A DNA stretch of 56,597 bases from Methylotenera sp. (GTDB lineage Bacteria > Pseudomonadota > Gammaproteobacteria > Burkholderiales > Methylophilaceae). Positions 44,163 through 51,879 of this stretch are shown piece by piece (the first letter of the stretch is position 1; the number at the start of each line of letters is the position of its first letter). Under the pieces are notes generated by a model. That model ran no database searches, was not told the origin of the DNA, and saw nothing but the letters and a program-made list of their open reading frames with translations. A program made the position numbers and the translations under genes. The stretch covers positions 1-56,597 of the forward strand of contig NZ_JAQSDC010000002.1 in assembly GCF_029945705.1 (NCBI RefSeq). Reading direction: 5' to 3'.

Positions 44163-44558
44163 ATGGCAGATATTATTAAAATGTTGGAAGAGGAAGAAAT
44201 TGCCCGTTTAGGCAAAGTTATTCCATCTTTTGCACCAGGCGACACTGTAGTAGTTGGCGTGAACGTAGTTGAAGGTACACGTAAACGTGTGCAATCATAC
44301 GAAGGCGTTGTAATTGCTAAACGTAACCGTGGTTTGAACTCATCATTCATCGTGCGTAAAATTTCATCTGGTGAAGGTGTTGAGCGTACATTCCAAACTT
44401 ACTCACCGCTAATCGCTAGCATTGAAGTTAAACGTCGTGGCGATGTTCGCCGTGCGAAACTTTACTACCTACGTGAGCGTTCAGGTAAATCAGCACGTAT
44501 TAAAGAAAAATTGTTCACACGTGAAAAAGAAGTGATGGCTCCAGCAGAAAGCGCTTAA
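44163..44558 (+). CDS. rplS: 50S ribosomal protein L19
   Basis: Large-subunit protein at the 30S-50S interface. 131 residues, normal length: [55 protein letters not shown] and [20 protein letters not shown] are all canonical. It closes the rpsP operon and is followed by a strong terminator. Confidence 0.98.
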   Translation: MADIIKMLEEEEIARLGKVIPSFAPGDTVVVGVNVVEGTRKRVQSYEGVVIAKRNRGLNSSFIVRKISSGEGVERTFQTYSPLIASIEVKRRGDVRRAKLYYLRERSGKSARIKEKLFTREKEVMAPAESA

Positions 44559-44584
44559 ATTTAAGCCCTTCTTGCTGAAAGCAG

Positions 44585-44618
44585 AAACCCAAATGTCGAA
44601 AGGCTTTTGGGTTTTTTT
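44585..44618 (+). terminator. Terminator after rplS
   Basis: AAACCCAAA (44585-44593) pairs with TTTGGGTTT (44606-44614), with a 12-nt loop and a further T run. It closes the ribosomal operon. Confidence 0.9.
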
Positions 44619-44710
44619 ACGTCTATTTATTCTCCAAAAATTCAGACGCACGAATTTTCACTCAAGACTTTTCGTTTGCATCTGCATCATATTGGTTTAA
44701 CATAACACTG

Positions 44711-45217
44711 ATGATTCCTCAATACGAAGCTCTTGTTGATGCGCCTTTTGGTGTGGTTGCCATTGCCATGCAAGGCAATCAACTTGCGATTGATTTATTG
44801 CTTGAATCTCCACCGCAAGAAAATCTGCAATTTTATCATCCCACAGTGATAAAAAATTCGCTCGTACAGCAAGCTTGCGAGCAGATACAACAATACCTAA
44901 AACAAGCCAACCTGCAATTTAACTCAGCTCTTTACCAACAACAAGGCACAGCCTTTCAACAACGTGTTTGGCAGGCGATTGCCGCCATTCCATTAGGTCA
45001 AGTAGCTACCTATGGGCAGATTGCCAATCAAATTGGTTCAGGGCCACGCGCTGTGGCAAATGCTTGTGGTGCAAATCACATTCCACTTATCATTCCATGC
45101 CATCGCGTAGTTGCGAAGAATGGCATAGGCGGATTTATGCAGGGTAAAGACTATGGATTATCTTTTAAACGCTGGCTGTTAGCGCATGAAGGTGTGAAAG
45201 GCTACTCGCATGAGTGA
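44711..45217 (+). CDS. ogt: Methylated-DNA-protein cysteine methyltransferase
   Basis: Suicide repair protein that takes alkyl groups from O6-alkylguanine. 168 residues with an N-terminal methylguanine domain and the C-terminal active-site domain: FQQRVWQAIAAIPLGQVATY, the recognition helix GSGPRAVANACGAN, and the acceptor Cys in IPCHRVVAKNG. The length fits the Ogt type without an AraC domain. It overlaps xerD by 8 nt, so they are cotranscribed. Confidence 0.95.
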   Translation: MIPQYEALVDAPFGVVAIAMQGNQLAIDLLLESPPQENLQFYHPTVIKNSLVQQACEQIQQYLKQANLQFNSALYQQQGTAFQQRVWQAIAAIPLGQVATYGQIANQIGSGPRAVANACGANHIPLIIPCHRVVAKNGIGGFMQGKDYGLSFKRWLLAHEGVKGYSHE

Positions 45218-46118
45218 ACACACGCTCTCGTCGCAAGATGCGGCAGAGCTGGATACTTTCATTGACCATTTATGGCTGGAAGATGGCTTATCTAAAAATA
45301 CCTTAGAAAGCTATCGCTTAGATTTAACCTCATTTGCGCTTTGGCTCACACCACAGAACAAGCAATTACTCACCGTTGACCAAGCCGATATTCAACAATA
45401 TCTAGCGGTTAAGTTTCCACTGAGCAAGCCGCGTAGCATTAGTCGATTGATAGCTAGTATGCGCAGATTTTATCGCTACTTAATGCGCGATAACAGAATT
45501 AGCCTAGACCCGACCATCCAAATTCAATCGCCTAAACTACCGCGCAGCTTGCCAAAAAGTTTAAATGAAGAAGAAGTGATAGCCTTACTCAATGCCCCGA
45601 ACATTGAAGAGCCAGCAGGATTGCGCGATAGGGCGATGTTAGAGCTACTCTACGCCTGCGGACTGCGTGTGTCTGAATTGGTAGGTGTTAAAGTCACAGA
45701 AGTCAGTTTGGGCGACGGCGTTGTGCGAATTACAGGTAAAGGCAGTAAAACGCGATTAGTACCGATGGGCGAAGAAGCGGTTGACTGGATTTCGCGTTAC
45801 TTAAGCGGCGCACGCGCGGCAATTTTACAAAAGCGATTATGTGATGCGCTATTTGTCACAAATCGGGGCGAGGAGATGACGCGTCAAGCTTTTTGGTATT
45901 TAATTAAGCGCCATGCACTTTTAGCAGGCATTACTAAACATATGTCGCCGCATGTATTGCGTCATGCGTTTGCAACGCATTTACTGAATCACGGTGCGGA
46001 TTTACGTGTGGTGCAGATGCTACTTGGGCATTCGGATATTTCCACCACGCAGATCTATACGCATGTGGCGCGCGAGCGCTTGAAGCAGTTGCATAGTATG
46101 CATCACCCGCGTGGGTAA
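45210..46118 (+). CDS. xerD: Tyrosine recombinase XerD
   Basis: Resolves chromosome dimers at dif together with XerC. 302 residues: an N-terminal SAM-like domain (FIDHLWLEDGLSKNTLESYR) and a catalytic domain with Arg in YACGLRVSELVG, Lys in ITGKGSKTRLVP, HVLRHAFATHLLNHGADLR (His-x-x-Arg), LGHSDISTTQIYTHV (His and the nucleophile Tyr). The KTxxP-type SPKLPRSLPKSL linker and overall length match XerD rather than an element integrase. Confidence 0.97.
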   Translation: MSEHTLSSQDAAELDTFIDHLWLEDGLSKNTLESYRLDLTSFALWLTPQNKQLLTVDQADIQQYLAVKFPLSKPRSISRLIASMRRFYRYLMRDNRISLDPTIQIQSPKLPRSLPKSLNEEEVIALLNAPNIEEPAGLRDRAMLELLYACGLRVSELVGVKVTEVSLGDGVVRITGKGSKTRLVPMGEEAVDWISRYLSGARAAILQKRLCDALFVTNRGEEMTRQAFWYLIKRHALLAGITKHMSPHVLRHAFATHLLNHGADLRVVQMLLGHSDISTTQIYTHVARERLKQLHSMHHPRG

Positions 46119-46125
46119 GCCTGCC

Positions 46126-46716
46126 TTAGTAACTGCATTCCATAGCAGGATTAATGCCTTCTTTATCCATCGTTAGCATGGCTTTTCCATCTTGGTAATT
46201 GATTATCCAAACGCTATCAAAGTCTTTATCAGCCCATTGCGGCGCGTCTTTCACACCAAGCGCACCAGCCAATGCCTGAATAGCGCTATGCTCCCACACC
46301 ATCAGCACTAGACCATCTTTGTTAAATACACTCTTGGCGATTTTTTCATTTTCGTCCGCGCTATATTTACTGTTAATGGGCAGATTATATTTAATCGCAA
46401 ATGGGCTAATGGTTTGAAACATCCGACTATGTTTAGTTTCATCATCGCTTTTTAGCGCGGGCACATAAATATAATCTGGAGTATTTAATTTTGCATACAG
46501 CACAGTAGGCAATTGCAATGCGCGATTTTGACCTTGGCAGGATAAATTGTTGCCATCTTTTGGTTTTTCACCGTGGCGAATAATGACGACTTTGAGATTG
46601 TTGCTAGGCGAGTTTTTATCAGACTGATGTTTTTTATCATCGCAACTTGTTAGTAAAACCGCTGCGATTGCGAGTAAAAGCGCTAAGTAATACTTTTTGA
46701 ATGGAATGTTTTGCAT
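46126..46716 (-). CDS. Histidine phosphatase-family lipoprotein
   Basis: A 196-residue protein with a lipobox signal (YYLALLLAIAAVLLTSCD) and the phosphoglycerate-mutase/histidine-phosphatase nucleophile motif VVIIRHGEKP. The second catalytic His may be in LMVWEHSAIQALAGALG. The ATG at 46716 is chosen because it gives a normal lipoprotein signal; an ATG 36 bp upstream is possible. Known relatives are broad, and substrate and cell role are unknown. It is convergent with xerD (7-bp gap) and borders the repeat-rich intergenic stretch. Confidence 0.85.
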   Translation of the reverse strand: MQNIPFKKYYLALLLAIAAVLLTSCDDKKHQSDKNSPSNNLKVVIIRHGEKPKDGNNLSCQGQNRALQLPTVLYAKLNTPDYIYVPALKSDDETKHSRMFQTISPFAIKYNLPINSKYSADENEKIAKSVFNKDGLVLMVWEHSAIQALAGALGVKDAPQWADKDFDSVWIINYQDGKAMLTMDKEGINPAMECSY

Positions 46717-47235
46717 GTAAATTATCATACAGGCTTTTATAAGTAAAAGCATCGTGCTGGGAGGCGCGTAGATATTGACTCCGATGGCAGGTGTTTTATA
46801 CCTTATATTCCGTCATTCTCGCGCACGCGGGAATCTTTTTACTATCCCCTCGCCCTTTAGGGAGAGGGCTAGGGTGAGGGTGAAGTCCACCTCAATTCGT
46901 CATTCCGATGAGACCGTAAAGGTCTTCCCCAGTTTACTAAGCCACTTAAATGGCAAGTAAAATGTGAAAAATCGGAATCTAGTGACTTATGCGATATTTC
47001 TAGGTGATTCAACGTGTCGGGGGTAGCCCGACGGCTAGTCACTTTCTTTTAACTGCCTGAAAAGAAAGTAACCAAAGAAAACGGCACCCCAACACCACGG
47101 GCTTCGCCTTCCCTGCGCTACTCAACATAAAGGCAGCAATCGGAAACTCGCCAAGAAAATCATTTGGCTCAAACAGCCGCTTGCTGAAGGCTTCCTTTAT
47201 GTCTGCGTTGCTCGGCGTGGTGAAAGGGGGAAGAA
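46717..47235. repeat. Gene-free stretch filled with dispersed-type repeats
   Basis: About 520 bases with no credible gene. It contains: (1) hairpin ATTCTCGCG-CA-CGCGGGAAT at 46815-46834, of the widespread CGTCATTCCCGCG...GCGGGAATC type; (2) a CCCTCGCCC/AGGGAGAGGGCTAGGGTGAGGG repeat at about 46847-46880; (3) from 47014 to ~47225 a compound repeat with stems GTCGGG/CCCGAC (47016-47032), GTCACTTTCTTTT/AAAAGAAAGTAAC (47038-47050 with 47060-47072) and ACATAAAGG/CCTTTATGT (47125-47133 with 47194-47202). Similar sequences recur between genes of many proteobacteria; I recognise the style from memory, not from a search. Confidence 0.7.
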
Positions 47236-48243
47236 TTAGCTGTTGCAGTGAAATAACTCAGAAGAATTACAATTTTTGCATTCGGCAAAAAATAAATTTT
47301 TATCTTTACGGATTTTGAGAAGACTCTTGCATTTAGAACAACAGGAATCGATCCGATTATTTTCATCGCAACTCAAGCACTTTAAGTAATAGTTTTTACC
47401 AAACCTTACCTCTAGTTTGTCTGATTTGCACTTGCGACAAATATGCTTGAACTGGTTTTTTTGAGGCGTTAAAGTATTGGTTAGGAAGCTAGCAAATGTA
47501 CCAAAAGCGCTATTTGGATTTTCAACGGAAGTATATGCAGCAATTGTTTGCTCAACTTTAATTGTCGCTTCGATTTCTTGTTTTGGATAAGTCTTATTTG
47601 TTGCAGAAACAGGTGCTTGGTAAGGTTTATGAATTTTAGTTAAATAGTTTGCGAGTTTGTCTCTATTTGTTTCAGATAAACTAAAGTCTTGCGGTTTTTT
47701 GGCTCTTATCGCCAAAATCTCTTTGACTCTATCATCTGCAGCATCTGCAGGACACATTTCAGGATATTGGCTTTTATCTTTAGCGATGAAAACGCCACCA
47801 TTATGATTTGAAAAAGCGACTAGAACATCCACTGGAAGGGTTTGTAGTGCGGGGCGGACATTTTCGTTTACCCCCTGTGACAAGACGCTCATAAGTGTCT
47901 GCCCTTGAAGTCTTGCTTGCTTAATAGGACTTGGCATTCCAACACTTTTATCTTTACCTGATTTTTGTGTATACCACTTCACCCATTGCCCATCATCTTG
48001 AACTGAAAGCTTGCCCGCAACACTCTTACTTTCAATAATAATGAGGCCGTGTTGGTGAATGATAAGGTGATCCATCTGTGCTGTAATATCGCCAGACTCC
48101 AAACGTAAATCATGCAGCACAAGTAAGTCAGGGTTTTCATCAAAAGCCATTTTTAGATAGAAGGCTACTTTCCTCTCTGCATCATAGCCTGCTTTTTCAA
48201 ATTTATCAGTTGGTGCTGCGTTATTATTTTCTTTGAAAATCAT
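47236..48243 (-). CDS. NERD-domain protein with C-terminal zinc ribbons
   Basis: A 335-residue protein with an N-terminal nuclease-related NERD domain (~15-130) containing the PD-(D/E)xK-like triad D58, E71, K73 (QMDHLIIHQHGLIIIESKS). The C-terminal ~65 residues carry two Cys4 zinc ribbons (CRKCKSDK...CLSCDE and CSKCKS...CKNCNS). The order, nuclease-like domain then zinc ribbons, suggests a nucleic-acid enzyme, but activity is unproven. It sits alone beside dispersed repeats in an otherwise housekeeping region, which suggests an accessory gene. No methylase, helicase or other defence partner is adjacent. Confidence 0.85.
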   Translation of the reverse strand: MIFKENNNAAPTDKFEKAGYDAERKVAFYLKMAFDENPDLLVLHDLRLESGDITAQMDHLIIHQHGLIIIESKSVAGKLSVQDDGQWVKWYTQKSGKDKSVGMPSPIKQARLQGQTLMSVLSQGVNENVRPALQTLPVDVLVAFSNHNGGVFIAKDKSQYPEMCPADAADDRVKEILAIRAKKPQDFSLSETNRDKLANYLTKIHKPYQAPVSATNKTYPKQEIEATIKVEQTIAAYTSVENPNSAFGTFASFLTNTLTPQKNQFKHICRKCKSDKLEVRFGKNYYLKCLSCDENNRIDSCCSKCKSLLKIRKDKNLFFAECKNCNSSELFHCNS

Positions 48244-48297
48244 ATTTTTTAAAGTTTAAAAGCTTATTGAAAAGAATTGATGATACATCAAAAAATC

Positions 48298-48648
48298 TTA
48301 TTTAATGCGCTCAATCACCACCCCCAAAGCCTTCAACCCTGGCAATATCGCTGGCTTAGCCACTTTAATCTTCACACTCAACGCACCAAACTCCTTCAAA
48401 ATTAATTGGCAAATATGCTCCGCCAAGGCTTCTACCAATTGAAAGCTATGTTCAGTTAATGTTTCACGTATTCGGCCCACGACTGCGCCGTAGTCTATGG
48501 TATCGGCAATGGCGTCGCTTTTGCAGGCGTTGGTTAAGTCGTAGCCAATTTCAATGTCTAGAATGATGGTTTGCGGCATCATGCGTTCCCATTCGGGTAC
48601 GCCTAATTTGGTTTGCACTTTAACTTGCTCTAAAAATATGATGTCCAT
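48298..48648 (-). CDS. folB: Dihydroneopterin aldolase
   Basis: Folate pathway enzyme cleaving 7,8-dihydroneopterin. 116 residues, normal. Visible motifs are MDIIFLEQVKVQTKLGVPEWE at the start, DTIDYGAVVGRI, the ESxxxxLVEALAE-like HSFQLVEALAEHICQL with catalytic Glu, and VKIKVAKPAILPGLKALGV with the catalytic Lys. It is divergent from plsY, an order common in beta- and gammaproteobacteria. Confidence 0.95.
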   Translation of the reverse strand: MDIIFLEQVKVQTKLGVPEWERMMPQTIILDIEIGYDLTNACKSDAIADTIDYGAVVGRIRETLTEHSFQLVEALAEHICQLILKEFGALSVKIKVAKPAILPGLKALGVVIERIK

Positions 48649-48725
48649 TGGTTTATTCTCGTGTTGTGATTCTTGTAATGTCCAGAATCCAGTAATATTT
48701 TGAATATTAAACTACAATATATAGT

Positions 48726-48754
48726 TGTGATTAAAAGTTCTGTGATTAAAAGTT
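48726..48754. repeat. Short direct repeat between folB and plsY
   Basis: TGTGATTAAAAGTT occurs twice with a 15-bp period (48726-48739 and 48741-48754). It lies in the 167-bp divergent gap and may be slippage or part of a promoter region. Confidence 0.7.
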
Positions 48755-48815
48755 GCTTGATTGATTATTTGTTCGAATGTTCGCTTCGGTGAGCATCATC
48801 GCTAAGAGAATTTAA

Positions 48816-49439
48816 ATGAATGAATTAGGGTTTGTACCAGTCACGTTGATTCCTGTGGTTTGGATTGTGGCTGCGTATCTATTGGGTTCTGTTGCATTTG
48901 GCATTATCGTGAGTAAGCTGTTTGGCTTGCCTGACCCGCGTACTGTGGGCTCAGGTAATCCTGGTGCGACGAATGTATTGCGTAGTGGCAAAAAACTGGC
49001 GGCTGCGCTTACTTTATTGGGCGATGTGTTAAAAGGTTGGTTGCCCGTTTGGTTGGCGTTGCAGTCTGATATGTTGATGTGGGTAATCGCTTCAGTTGGC
49101 TTGGCTGTATTTTTTGGGCATTTGTACCCGATTTTTTATAAATTCAAAGGCGGCAAGGGTGTGGCTACTGCGCTGGGTGTAATGTTAGCTATTTCACCAT
49201 TACTCGGTTTAGCGGCAGTTGTTACTTGGATTGTGGTTTTTGCGATTTCGCGCTTTTCATCACTCGCTGCGATTGCGGCAGCAGCATTTGCGCCAGTATA
49301 TGCGTGGTTTTTATTGTCAGCGTATAAAGATTATGTGATTGCAGTAACTGTGATGGCGGTAATTCTGATTTGGCGCCATAGAAGCAATATTCAGAAGTTG
49401 CTGGCAGGTACCGAATCAGGTTTTGGTAAGAAAAAGTAA
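48816..49439 (+). CDS. plsY: Acyl-phosphate glycerol-3-phosphate acyltransferase PlsY
   Basis: Membrane enzyme starting phospholipid synthesis by transferring an acyl group from acyl-phosphate to glycerol-3-phosphate. 207 residues with about five helices and the family loops [16 protein letters not shown] (motif 1), [14 protein letters not shown] (motif 2) and [17 protein letters not shown] (motif 3). The 7-nt gap to convergent tsaD is without a terminator. Confidence 0.96.
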   Translation: MNELGFVPVTLIPVVWIVAAYLLGSVAFGIIVSKLFGLPDPRTVGSGNPGATNVLRSGKKLAAALTLLGDVLKGWLPVWLALQSDMLMWVIASVGLAVFFGHLYPIFYKFKGGKGVATALGVMLAISPLLGLAAVVTWIVVFAISRFSSLAAIAAAAFAPVYAWFLLSAYKDYVIAVTVMAVILIWRHRSNIQKLLAGTESGFGKKK

Positions 49440-49446
49440 GCTGTTT

Positions 49447-50475
49447 CTAAATCGTAGGTTTTTGCAACTCAGCTAAATCCCAACGTGGGCGTACACTAAA
49501 ACCGTAGTTTTTATTGCCATTACCATGCATGGCTTTAAGGCGCATTGCACCTGCAAAGGCAATCATCGCGCCGTTGTCTGTACAAAATTCTAAACGTGGA
49601 TAGCTCACTTTGCAAAGTTTACGTTTAGTAGCGGCATTCAGTTTTTCACGCAGTTTTGAGTTGGCGCTTACGCCCCCTGAAACCACTAAGTTATCTAAGC
49701 CAGTTTCACGCAAAGCCGTCATGCATTTCAGCGTTAATATTTCAGTGACCGCTTCTTGAAACTCCCAAGCAATATCTGCAGTAGTTGTGGCATCTAAGGG
49801 TTGGTGCTGATTCACCAGTGTTAACACCGCCGTTTTTAAGCCACTAAAACTAAAATTCAAATCGCCGCTATTTAATAATGGACGAGGTAATTTAAAGCGC
49901 GGGTTACCACTTTGTGCCAATTTAGATAGCGCAGGCCCACCTGGGTAGCCTAAGCCTAACAATTTGGCGGTCTTATCAAAAGCTTCACCTGCGGCGTCAT
50001 CTAAGGTGTCGCCAAGTAATTCATATTCACCAATGCCATCCACGCGCATCAGTTGGCTGTGCCCGCCCGAAACTAGCAGCGCCACAAATGGAAAAGCAGG
50101 AGGATTGGCTTCAAGCAAAGGCGCAAGCAAGTGGCCTTCAAGATGGTGCACATTAATCGTAGGAATTTGTAAGCTAAACGCGAGCGATTCAGCAAAGCTA
50201 GTGCCAACTAACAACGCGCCAGATAGGCCTGGGCCTTGTGTGTAGGCGATTGCGTCAATGTCTTGCAGCGTTTTGTTAGCGGTTTTAAGTACGCTTTCAG
50301 TGAGTGGTAATACGCGGCGAATGTGGTCGCGCGAGGCAAGCTCTGGCACTACGCCGCCATATTCAGCATGCATTTCAACTTGCGAGTGCAACGCGTGTGC
50401 AAGTAAACCTTGCTCGGTATCGTATAATGCAAGCCCTGTTTCGTCGCAGGATGATTCCACACCTAAGACTATCAT
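49447..50475 (-). CDS. tsaD: tRNA threonylcarbamoyladenosine synthase subunit TsaD
   Basis: Transfers the threonylcarbamoyl group to A37 of ANN-decoding tRNAs together with TsaB/TsaE. 342 residues with the ASKHA fold: [19 protein letters not shown], iron/zinc His in [29 protein letters not shown] and [15 protein letters not shown], then [15 protein letters not shown]. It is divergent from rpsU, the classic gcp-rpsU neighbourhood. Confidence 0.97.
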   Translation of the reverse strand: MIVLGVESSCDETGLALYDTEQGLLAHALHSQVEMHAEYGGVVPELASRDHIRRVLPLTESVLKTANKTLQDIDAIAYTQGPGLSGALLVGTSFAESLAFSLQIPTINVHHLEGHLLAPLLEANPPAFPFVALLVSGGHSQLMRVDGIGEYELLGDTLDDAAGEAFDKTAKLLGLGYPGGPALSKLAQSGNPRFKLPRPLLNSGDLNFSFSGLKTAVLTLVNQHQPLDATTTADIAWEFQEAVTEILTLKCMTALRETGLDNLVVSGGVSANSKLREKLNAATKRKLCKVSYPRLEFCTDNGAMIAFAGAMRLKAMHGNGNKNYGFSVRPRWDLAELQKPTI

Positions 50476-50582
50476 ATGAGAAATTCTGGCATCTAATTAA
50501 TTACTTTAAAGATTTTAAAAGTGGAATTATTACGCATTTCAACCATAAATGTACAAAACTAATGGTAAATGCATAAAAGTAA

Positions 50583-50611
50583 TTGAATAAAAACAATTAT
50601 GCGATTAAAAT
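50583..50611 (+). promoter_or_regulatory. Promoter of rpsU
   Basis: TTGAAT -35 (50583-50588), a 17-bp spacer and TAAAAT -10 (50606-50611) in the 232-bp gap between divergent tsaD and rpsU. The leader to rpsU is about 90 nt; nothing else recognisable is in the gap. Confidence 0.6.
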
Positions 50612-50707
50612 AGTCGGCTTTTCTCAGTTTCTAAATCAGAAGCGCTACAGTGCCTGTTAGAAATTAGAGTAATCCCATATTAAATTTGTTGTTATAAGAG
50701 AGATCGA

Positions 50708-50920
50708 ATGTCTAGTGTACGCGTAAAAGAAAATGAGCCGTTTGACGTTGCCCTTCGCCGTTTTAAACGCCTAATTGAAAAAACAGGTTTGTTGAATGAT
50801 CTTCGCGCTCGCGAGTTCTACGAAAAACCAACTTGGGAACGTAAACGTAAAGCTGCTGCTGCCGTTAAACGTCAGTACCGCCGTTTACTAAAACAAACAC
50901 TTCCAGCTAAACTTTACTAG
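50708..50920 (+). CDS. rpsU: 30S ribosomal protein S21
   Basis: 70 residues, complete: [40 protein letters not shown] and a basic tail ([15 protein letters not shown]). S21 helps base pairing of the anti-Shine-Dalgarno with mRNA. It starts the macromolecular synthesis group rpsU-(2 genes)-dnaG-rpoD. The Shine-Dalgarno AAGAGAG lies before the ATG. Confidence 0.97.
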   Translation: MSSVRVKENEPFDVALRRFKRLIEKTGLLNDLRAREFYEKPTWERKRKAAAAVKRQYRRLLKQTLPAKLY

Positions 50921-50929
50921 TTCATCGTA

Positions 50930-51250
50930 ATGGCTGGTGAAAATATTACAGAGCCAATGCAAGAGGCTAGTGCGGATGATGCTGCATTTTGGAGCTTGAC
51001 AGATAAGTTCATTGGTTTTGCCAATGAGCAAGCTGCAAGCAACGATGTGAGTGTTGTGAATGCCAGTTTCTTGTTTGCATCTGCTAGGTTCAATACGTTT
51101 TTAATTGCCAATCAATGTGGCACTAAAGAAAACTTTGAAGCTGAAAAAGCGGCCGCGTTAGAGTACTTTGTAAATCAATACAAAATTGCACTAACTGAGC
51201 ACATGGCAGATTATCAAGCTAAGTTTGATACTTACATCAAAAATACCTAA
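50930..51250 (+). CDS. DUF3144 family protein
   Basis: A 106-residue soluble, predicted all-helical protein of DUF3144 (DAAFWSLTDKFIGFANEQA, VNASFLFASARFNTFLIAN, ALEYFVNQYKIALTEHM). No catalytic residues are known. It is placed 9 bp after rpsU and before the yqeY-like gene, so cotranscription is probable. The function is unknown. Confidence 0.82.
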   Translation: MAGENITEPMQEASADDAAFWSLTDKFIGFANEQAASNDVSVVNASFLFASARFNTFLIANQCGTKENFEAEKAAALEYFVNQYKIALTEHMADYQAKFDTYIKNT

Positions 51251-51286
51251 GACCAGAACGCCTGAGTCTAGAATACCTAAGTTAAG

Positions 51287-51730
51287 ATGAGCCTTAAGTT
51301 ACAAATCACTGAAGATATGAAAACCGCAATGCGCGCTAAAGATAGCGCGCGTTTAGGTGCTATTCGTTTATTGCAAGCGGCTATCAAACAGCGTGAGGTT
51401 GATGAGCGTATTGAGTTAAGCGATGCTGATGTGATTACAGCTATTGAAAAAATGCTTAAACAGCGCCGTGATTCAATTGCTGCATATGAGTCTGCCAATA
51501 GAACAGATTTGGCCGATGTTGAAAAGTACGAAGTGAGCGTGTTGCAAGAATACTTGCCCCAACAGTTAACTGAGGCAGAAATTCTAAGTATTTTAGATCA
51601 AGTGGTCGCTGATACAGGCGCCGTTGGTGTAAAAGATATGGGCAAGGTGATGGCTGCGATTAAGCCACTTGTTGCTGGTAAAGCTGATATGGGGAAAATA
51701 TCAGGTTTGATTAAAACTCGATTAGCTTAA
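51287..51730 (+). CDS. yqeY: GatB/YqeY domain protein
   Basis: 147 residues, all GatB/YqeY: MSLKLQITEDMKTAMRAKDS, LGAIRLLQAAIKQREVDER, YLPQQLTEAEI and the tRNA-binding-like tail GKVMAAIKPLVAGKADMGKISGLIK. It resembles the tail domain of GatB that contacts tRNA in amidotransferases; the stand-alone role is unknown. The gene commonly lies between rpsU and dnaG, as here. A terminator follows, so dnaG probably has its own promoter. Confidence 0.92.
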   Translation: MSLKLQITEDMKTAMRAKDSARLGAIRLLQAAIKQREVDERIELSDADVITAIEKMLKQRRDSIAAYESANRTDLADVEKYEVSVLQEYLPQQLTEAEILSILDQVVADTGAVGVKDMGKVMAAIKPLVAGKADMGKISGLIKTRLA

Positions 51731-51756
51731 GTAAAAAATTGGTTGGTAAAAATATT

Positions 51757-51781
51757 AAAGGAGCGAAAAGCTCCTTTTTTG
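51757..51781 (+). terminator. Terminator between yqeY and dnaG
   Basis: AAAGGAGC (51757-51764), a GAAAA loop and GCTCCTTT (51770-51777), then a T run. It is intrinsic-type and splits the rpsU group from dnaG, or attenuates read-through. Confidence 0.85.
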
Positions 51782-51879
51782 TTTCTGCAGTTTTCTATTA
51801 ATTGAAGCGACTCTAATTGTAGAAACGCCCCTTCGAAATTAAGCTAAAATTAACTAAAATCTTATAAAAGCAGAACACT

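Noticed and set aside
46775-46960. 61-codon open frame in the repeat-rich intergenic stretch
   Set aside because: It runs through the GCGGGAAT and GGGAGAGGG repeats and has no family features or ribosome site.
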